Below, piece after piece: positions 59,297 to 64,000 of a stretch of 64,000 bases of DNA. The DNA is taken from contig NZ_JANPLK010000051.1 in the NCBI RefSeq assembly GCF_031426495.1, positions 100,534 to 164,533 of the forward strand, in the 5' to 3' direction. Each line of letters opens with the position of its first letter. The stretch's first letter is position 1. A program made the translations under genes and the position numbers. The DNA is from Gemmatimonas sp. GTDB lineage: Bacteria > Gemmatimonadota > Gemmatimonadetes > Gemmatimonadales > Gemmatimonadaceae. Under the pieces are notes generated by a model that had not been told where the DNA came from, searched no databases, and saw only the letters and a list, made by a program, of their open reading frames with translations.

Positions 59297-60424
59297 ATGG
59301 AGACTTCCGAAATCTCCGCCGCCGTCCGCAGCGCGATCGCCAGCAGTACAGTGGTCCGTGGGGTCGGCTCGGGCACGTGGCTTCACGGCGGCCCCGTGGA
59401 GAACGATGCCACTGCCACCGTGGTGAAGCCTCGCGGCGGCGTGATCGAATACACCCCGGGTGACCTCGTGATCAGTGTGCACGCGGGCACGACACTGGAG
59501 GAGCTGTCGGCGGTGTGCGCCGCCAGCGGCCAGATGATTGCTATCGCGCCGTATGGCTCACCGCGGTCCACCATCGGTGCCGTGGTCGCAACCGCTACCG
59601 CGGCGCCGTTGGCATACGATGACCTCGCCATACGCGATTTGGTGCTCGGCCTCACCGTCGTCACCGGCACGGGTGATATCGTGCGCGTCGGTGGCAAGGT
59701 AGTAAAGAATGTGGCAGGCTTTGACCTCGTGCGCCTCAACACGGGCGCGTTCGGCACACTTGGTGTGATCACCGAGGTCAACCTGCGGTTGCACGCGAAG
59801 CCAAGTATGGATCATGTGGTCACGGGCACGCTGGACGGGTCACCGTGGGATTGGGTTCCGCGTCTCATCGCGAACCGTGCCCCGTTGCCGATGCAGGTGC
59901 GGCTCGCGCCCGATGAACCGGCGCAACTCTTTGCGCGTTGCACCGGCAATGGTGCGCGGGCGTCGGCGTTGCGCGGCATCATGCAGTCGTACGGCGTGCG
60001 CAATACGTTTACGCTCGGGCCTTCCGACACCAGCAGCGCCGATGAGCAGGTGCCGATGATCACCGCGCTGCGTCATGTGCCAGACCACGCATTGGTGCTC
60101 CGCATTCGCACCGAGCTGTCCGGAGGGGATGCGATGCTCGAACATGTGCGCAAACTCCTTCCCGAGGCCACGCTGCTCTATAATCCGTCGCGTGGATCGG
60201 TTCGCGTGATCACCGACCCCGGACACGAAGATGACGTGCTGGTAGAGCAACTTGAGATGCAGTTCGGTCGCACCCCTGTGAACTATTCGCTGGTGGCCGA
60301 ACAAGGAGCGCCTCCCCGCCACGACACCTCACCAATCCACGCGCCAATCAAGCGCGCCTTCGATCCCCATGGCGTCCTGAATCGCCGACGCGCCACGTTC
60401 ACGCCTAAACCCTACGTACGATGA
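59297..60424 (+). CDS. glcE: Glycolate oxidase subunit GlcE (FAD-binding)
   Basis: 375 residues, shorter than GlcD. It keeps the FAD_binding_4 core: VVRGVGSGTWLHGG, VVKPRGGVIEYTPGDLVISVHAGTTLEEL, and the GKVVKNVAGFDLVRLNTGAFGTLGVITEVNLR strand-loop. The C-terminal oxidase domain is reduced, as in GlcE. It probably serves as the second flavin subunit. Its TGA overlaps the ATG of glcF. Confidence 0.9.
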   Translation: METSEISAAVRSAIASSTVVRGVGSGTWLHGGPVENDATATVVKPRGGVIEYTPGDLVISVHAGTTLEELSAVCAASGQMIAIAPYGSPRSTIGAVVATATAAPLAYDDLAIRDLVLGLTVVTGTGDIVRVGGKVVKNVAGFDLVRLNTGAFGTLGVITEVNLRLHAKPSMDHVVTGTLDGSPWDWVPRLIANRAPLPMQVRLAPDEPAQLFARCTGNGARASALRGIMQSYGVRNTFTLGPSDTSSADEQVPMITALRHVPDHALVLRIRTELSGGDAMLEHVRKLLPEATLLYNPSRGSVRVITDPGHEDDVLVEQLEMQFGRTPVNYSLVAEQGAPPRHDTSPIHAPIKRAFDPHGVLNRRRATFTPKPYVR

Positions 60425-61764
60425 GCAGCGTGACGTCAGGCGCATCGACTCCGCCTTCGTGTGCGCTGCCCGGCACGCCGTTAGCCCTGGCCAGCAAAGG
60501 GCTCGATGCCTGCGTGCATTGCGGCTTCTGCCTGCAAGCCTGCCCCACGTATGTGAATCTCGAAGACGAGAACGATTCACCGCGCGGGCGGCTCGTGCTC
60601 ATGCGTCGCATGCTCGAAGGTGATATCGCGCTCGATGATCCCACCACCGCGCAGCATATCGATCGCTGTCTGGGCTGTCGGGCCTGCGAGACCGCGTGTC
60701 CGTCGGGTGTCCCGTACGGCGACTTGCTCGAAGCCACGCGCGCCACCATGGCCCCCGTGCGTGGCGTGCCGTTCGTGGCCCGCGCCGTGCTTGCCGTGTT
60801 CAAGCATCCGGTGCTCCTGCGTTCTGCGTTGCTTGGCGCACGACTGTTCCGCGCCACGCGGTTGCCGCAGTTGCTCGCGCAAATCTTGCCGGCGCGACTC
60901 GCCTTCCCCATGGCGATGATCGCGTCCACCACGCCGGCCAACCTGCGTGCCCGCGCGGTATGCGGTGAGCGCACGATGTCGAACCGCACACCGGTGTCGC
61001 CGCCGGTGTCGCCGCCGCTGGCTCCAGCGGTGTCGGCCACCTGCCTCACCGGCTGCGTCATGTCCGGCCTGTTTTCACACGTGAACGACGCAACGGATCG
61101 TGTGCTCACGCACAACGGCTTTCAGCTGCGAGCCACGCGCGCCCAGGGCTGCTGCGGCGCCCTGCATGCGCATGCCGGCGATCTCGAAAGTGCGCGCGCG
61201 CTGGCCCGCATCAACGTGGCCGCCTTCGAGCAATCGGGAGCCGACGTCATCGCGGTCAACTCGGCCGGCTGCGGCGCCATGCTCAAGCAGTACGGACATC
61301 TGCTGCACGACGATCCCGCGTGGGCAGCACGGGCCGAGCGCATCAGCGCGCGCACGCGTGACATCTCGGAGTTGCTGGCCACCGTTGGACCCATCGCCGG
61401 CACGGCATCGGTGGCGCTGCGCGTCACGCACGATCCGCCCTGTCACCAGATGCATGCCCAACGCGTGGTGTCGCCACCACTCGCGGTGCTGCGCGCCATT
61501 CCCGGACTCGCGCTCATTCCACTCGAAGACGCCGATCAATGCTGCGGGTCGGCCGGTATTTACAACCTGGTTGAGCCCGATACCTCCGACGCCGTACTCG
61601 CACCCAAGCTGGCGCGCATCGCCGAGAGTGGTGCCGATTGGGTGGCCACCGGCAATCCCGGCTGCATGATGCAAATCGGCGCGGGCTTGCTGCGCAGTGG
61701 GTCGCGCGCGCGTGTCGTGCATCCCATCGAACTGCTCGACGCGTCGTACGAGCGCGAGACGTGA
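60421..61764 (+). CDS. glcF: Glycolate oxidase iron-sulfur subunit GlcF
   Basis: 447 residues. Two 4Fe-4S sites: CVHCGFCLQACPTYVNL and CLGCRACETACPSGVPYG. Two CCG domains: CLTGCVMSGL with QGCCGALHAHAG, and DPPCHQMHAQ with QCCGSAGIYNL. These pass electrons from the flavin subunits toward the membrane quinone pool. ATG overlaps glcE (ATGA) and its TGA overlaps the GTG of the HAD-like gene. Confidence 0.94.
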   Translation: MSSVTSGASTPPSCALPGTPLALASKGLDACVHCGFCLQACPTYVNLEDENDSPRGRLVLMRRMLEGDIALDDPTTAQHIDRCLGCRACETACPSGVPYGDLLEATRATMAPVRGVPFVARAVLAVFKHPVLLRSALLGARLFRATRLPQLLAQILPARLAFPMAMIASTTPANLRARAVCGERTMSNRTPVSPPVSPPLAPAVSATCLTGCVMSGLFSHVNDATDRVLTHNGFQLRATRAQGCCGALHAHAGDLESARALARINVAAFEQSGADVIAVNSAGCGAMLKQYGHLLHDDPAWAARAERISARTRDISELLATVGPIAGTASVALRVTHDPPCHQMHAQRVVSPPLAVLRAIPGLALIPLEDADQCCGSAGIYNLVEPDTSDAVLAPKLARIAESGADWVATGNPGCMMQIGAGLLRSGSRARVVHPIELLDASYERET

Positions 61765-62405
61765 CATCGATCGGCGCCGGTCGCGTCGTGATCATCGCAT
61801 TCGACGGCATCGTCGCCGATACGCTGCCACTGCGCGCCAAGGCTCTCGCCGATGCGATAGCGCGCGAGTGTACCGTACTCGACATCACCGTTGGCGCGGT
61901 CGAACTTCAGGCGATGCTGCTACCACGGCTACCAGGCCGCACGTTACAGGAATGCGCAACGGCCGCGGTCACCGAGCTTCCGGTGTTGCAGCATGAGCGG
62001 CTGCGTCATGATCTCACCGCACACGACCTCATCGCGATGCGCGCGCAGAACGCGTGGTCGGCCACGGTCGCGCACGGTATTCCACTTCGTGAAGGAGTGG
62101 GGTTGCGCATCGCGACCATGGTAGCGCGTGGGGTGCGCGTGGTCATGCGCAGTGATTCTCACCGCCGGGAAGTGGAACCGATCTTGCGCCTCGCGAGTCT
62201 CGAAGACAGCACGTTGTTCGTGCGCTGCGCCGATGATCTGCCGCACAGAGCAGGGGTCACGTCGTTGCGGGCAAGCTTTGAAGCGATCGACACCCGTCTT
62301 GAGCGTCAGCGACTTCCGCGCGAACAACGTGACGCAGTCGAGGTTGCCGACGGAACGGCGGCGTTTGCTCTGGGGTTTTCAGCAACGAGCCGCACTGCGC
62401 TCTGA
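61761..62405 (+). CDS. Degenerate HAD-like protein in the glc operon
   Basis: 214 residues from GTG overlapping the glcF stop. Residues 9-20 (VVIIAFDGIVAD) align with motif I of phosphoglycolate phosphatase-type HADs (xVIFDxDGVIAD). The nucleophile Asp is Ala13 and only the general acid Asp15 remains. A helical cap follows (ECTVLDITVGAVELQAMLLPRL) and a motif II-like VVMRSDSH. No motif IV acidic pair is obvious. The glc context would suit a phosphoglycolate phosphatase supplying glycolate, but this copy should be inactive as such. A binding or regulatory role is possible. Confidence 0.7.
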   Translation: MTSIGAGRVVIIAFDGIVADTLPLRAKALADAIARECTVLDITVGAVELQAMLLPRLPGRTLQECATAAVTELPVLQHERLRHDLTAHDLIAMRAQNAWSATVAHGIPLREGVGLRIATMVARGVRVVMRSDSHRREVEPILRLASLEDSTLFVRCADDLPHRAGVTSLRASFEAIDTRLERQRLPREQRDAVEVADGTAAFALGFSATSRTAL

Positions 62406-62548
62406 GAGCGACTAGCGCCTGGAATGGTATGACCCAGTGCGTGTCATATATCACGAAGTTCGAATGGAGGCCGCGCGAATGTTGCCACGAGCGGTTAGTC
62501 CCCGATACCTTTTCCAAGCTGATCTATTGCTGAAGTCTTTGTTGAGGT

Positions 62549-63712
62549 GTGCCGTTGTCCGACGCTGACGCGATCTCCCCGAGCATCACAAGCCTGACGC
62601 CTCCGGAGCTGTCACCGATGGTGGCGCCTCCGGCTGTGCCTCAGGCTGTGCATCTGGCGGCGCCTGTCCTTGTGTATCCGGAGCCGTTGTCGGCCCATGA
62701 CGCCGCCGCGTATAACGATCTGCGCAGCGAGTCGGCGTGGTTCGAATCGGCTGGTCAGTGGAGCACATTCCGCGGCCCGAAGGCCGCCGAGGCGCTCAAT
62801 GGACTCGTCACCAACGACGTCACGCAGCTTCGCCCCGGCGAGGGTCAGCACGCTGTGGCGCTGACACCCAAGGGTAAGGTGCTCTGCGACATGCTGATCT
62901 TCCGCATGGACGAGGAGACGTTCATGCTCACGCTGCTGCGCACGTGCGCGCCGCAGTGGCTCGCGACCGCTCGCAAGTACGTGAACCCACGTCTCGCGAA
63001 AGTCGACGACGAATCGGACAAGTGGAGCACGTGGATGCTGTACGGCGCGCAGGCGCTGAAGGCCGTGGCCGCGCTCGGCGGCGCCAATCACACGGTCGAA
63101 GATCTGGGCGATGTGATGATGCAGGGACTCGCCGAGTGGAAGCTGTGGCAGCATGGTCTCTGGAATATCGGACCGGTCAACGTACGGCTCATTCGCGCGC
63201 CGCTGATGGGCACGCTGCCTGGCTTCATCATCATGGCGGATACCCGTGACGCCGAGGTCGTGCGCGTGCGTCTCGAGAAGTCGGTGTACCGGCACGCCAC
63301 GCGAGCGGTGTGGAATACCGCACGCGTGGAAGGCGGACGTCCGGCGTGGGGACTCGACATGGACGACAACACGATCCCGCAGGAAGCGAATCTCGACACG
63401 CTGGGCGCGATTTCATTCACGAAGGGCTGCTACACAGGACAGGAAACCGTGGCCCGCATCCACTTCCGCGGACACGTGAATCGCCGCCTGCGCGGACTCC
63501 TCGGCGCGTCAGCACTGCCGCAGCATGGCCAAGTGGTGGACGCCACCGGCAAACTGGTGGGCGACGTGCGCAGCTCGGTGATCTCGCCGCGCCTGGGGCC
63601 GATCGCGATCGCGATGCTGCGACGGGAAGTGCAGGAAGGCGACACGGTGATCGTGGAAGGCACCGAAGGCCCGATCACCGCCGAAGTGCGCGAACTTCCG
63701 TTCCCCGAGTAG
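62549..63712 (+). CDS. ygfZ: YgfZ/GcvT-fold folate-binding protein
   Basis: Up to 387 residues. The YgfZ signature KGCYTGQETVARIHFRGHVNR with its Cys, plus the aminomethyltransferase fold (FRGPKAAEALNGLVTNDVTQL), identifies it. YgfZ helps iron-sulfur cluster assembly or repair by a folate-dependent mechanism. The start is unsure: GTG 62549 has no clear ribosome binding site, while ATG 62618 is preceded by GGAG at 62605-62608, so the first 23 residues may not be made. The preceding gap (62406-62548) holds nothing I recognise. Confidence 0.88.
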   Translation: MPLSDADAISPSITSLTPPELSPMVAPPAVPQAVHLAAPVLVYPEPLSAHDAAAYNDLRSESAWFESAGQWSTFRGPKAAEALNGLVTNDVTQLRPGEGQHAVALTPKGKVLCDMLIFRMDEETFMLTLLRTCAPQWLATARKYVNPRLAKVDDESDKWSTWMLYGAQALKAVAALGGANHTVEDLGDVMMQGLAEWKLWQHGLWNIGPVNVRLIRAPLMGTLPGFIIMADTRDAEVVRVRLEKSVYRHATRAVWNTARVEGGRPAWGLDMDDNTIPQEANLDTLGAISFTKGCYTGQETVARIHFRGHVNRRLRGLLGASALPQHGQVVDATGKLVGDVRSSVISPRLGPIAIAMLRREVQEGDTVIVEGTEGPITAEVRELPFPE

Positions 63713-63720
63713 TTCCGAAG

Positions 63721-63850
63721 CTCAGAACTGAGCACTGAAGTTCGCTGAACTCTGACCACTATACACGGTCAGACGCCTGAATTCTGACCACTGACCACTG
63801 GGCCGATGGTAAAGCGCCAGTGTTCAGTGTTCAGTGGTCAGAATTCTGAC
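63721..63850. repeat. Heptamer inverted array L (CAGTGGT family)
   Basis: Downstream of ygfZ. Left arm has CTGACCA, CTGACCA and GAATTCTGACC (63778-63800). Right arm has CAGTGTT, CAGTGTT, CAGTGGT, CAGAATT as exact 7-bp units (63819-63847). The earlier part (63721-63777) holds more CTGAAC/CTCAGAAC pieces. The IS30-like element begins about 15-30 nt later. Confidence 0.85.
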
Positions 63851-63864
63851 ATCAGACGTCGGCG

Positions 63865-64000
63865 GATTCAACCAGTGAGTGCAACAGGGCGTAGTTGCAC
63901 ACACTCACTGGAGCAACGAGATGGTGGAGCGAGGTCGACCGGGGCTATCGAGGGCGGAGAAGAACGTGGTGTGGGTGCAGTATCGGGCGGGAGCGTCGTT
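63865..64000 (+). mobile_element. IS30-like element, left end, cut by window
   Basis: After GCGGATTCAACCAGTGAGTG a palindrome-like stretch (GTGAGTGCAAC ... GTTGCACACACTCAC) leads to the transposase start at 63921. The exact left end and target duplication cannot be fixed from this side alone. Confidence 0.6.
63921..64000 (+). CDS. IS30-family transposase, N-terminal fragment
   Basis: The first 26 codons read MVERGRPGLSRAEKNVVWVQ then YRAGAS. This matches the N-terminal helix-turn-helix region of IS30-family transposases (GRPGLxxxEKxxxWxxxxAG). The rest is beyond the window. GAGCAACGAG just before the ATG may be the ribosome binding site. It would encode a DDE recombinase of about 330-390 residues if intact. 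Confidence 0.75.
   Translation, partial: MVERGRPGLSRAEKNVVWVQYRAGAS

Overview
The window is about 64 kb of high-GC DNA from a free-living, diderm (Gram-negative-type) heterotroph. Diderm markers are a TamA/TamB-like outer-membrane pair, Lgt, a lipoprotein binding protein and Omp85-type sequence. The mix of GWxTD, DUF3299, DUF6941-like, M28 and PorX-like genes with RuvABC, SigA-type sigma factor and Feo genes suggests Gemmatimonadota. That placement is inferred from gene content and was not tested by any search. I see no rRNA, tRNA or CRISPR array, and the only mobile element is an IS30-like transposase cut off by the right end.

Layout. 1-9.2 kb: the 3' part of ilvD, then a minus-strand run (GNAT, class V aminotransferase, DppC permease, glycosyltransferase, MsbA-like exporter, PorX-like regulator). 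9.2-31 kb: mainly plus-strand housekeeping genes. These are a RecA-fold DnaB relative, yebC-ruvC-ruvA, a four-gene minus-strand block (M28 peptidase, MacB/Lol-type exporter, DUF3299), ruvB, a GWxTD protein, queA-tgt-yajC-def-fmt-rsmB, a PASTA protein, rpe, a TlpA-like thioredoxin, a 34-residue membrane peptide, tsaD and lgt. 30.6-33.4 kb: a Feo iron-uptake operon behind a Fur-box-like palindrome. 33.4-49 kb: mostly minus strand (HAD, EamA, NlpC/P60, a self-cleaving S58-type peptidase, a 1262-residue hybrid sensor protein, TamB and TamA). 49-54.2 kb: a peptide-binding lipoprotein, a four-helix-bundle gene, a diguanylate cyclase, a DppB permease and the remains of a ferredoxin-NADP reductase. 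54.2-64 kb: cobalamin adenosyltransferase, aroB, a sigma factor, a response regulator, glcDEF with a HAD-like gene, ygfZ and the IS30 start.

Genes are tightly packed with many ATGA, GTGA, TAGTG and TGATG overlaps, which implies translational coupling. Several genes that begin transcription units carry a TANNNT box only 5-7 nt before the start codon, which suggests leaderless mRNAs.

The most unusual feature is intergenic. Nearly every longer gap holds an array of short degenerate units (often 7 bp, otherwise 8, 9, 12 or 16 bp) that switches strand in the middle to give a long inverted repeat. The arrays usually start at or within a few bases of a stop codon. Several unrelated unit families share this architecture. 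One array encloses a four-helix-bundle gene while a sister array of the same unit family is empty. One unit family also occurs inside a coding sequence, where it encodes a glycine-rich linker.
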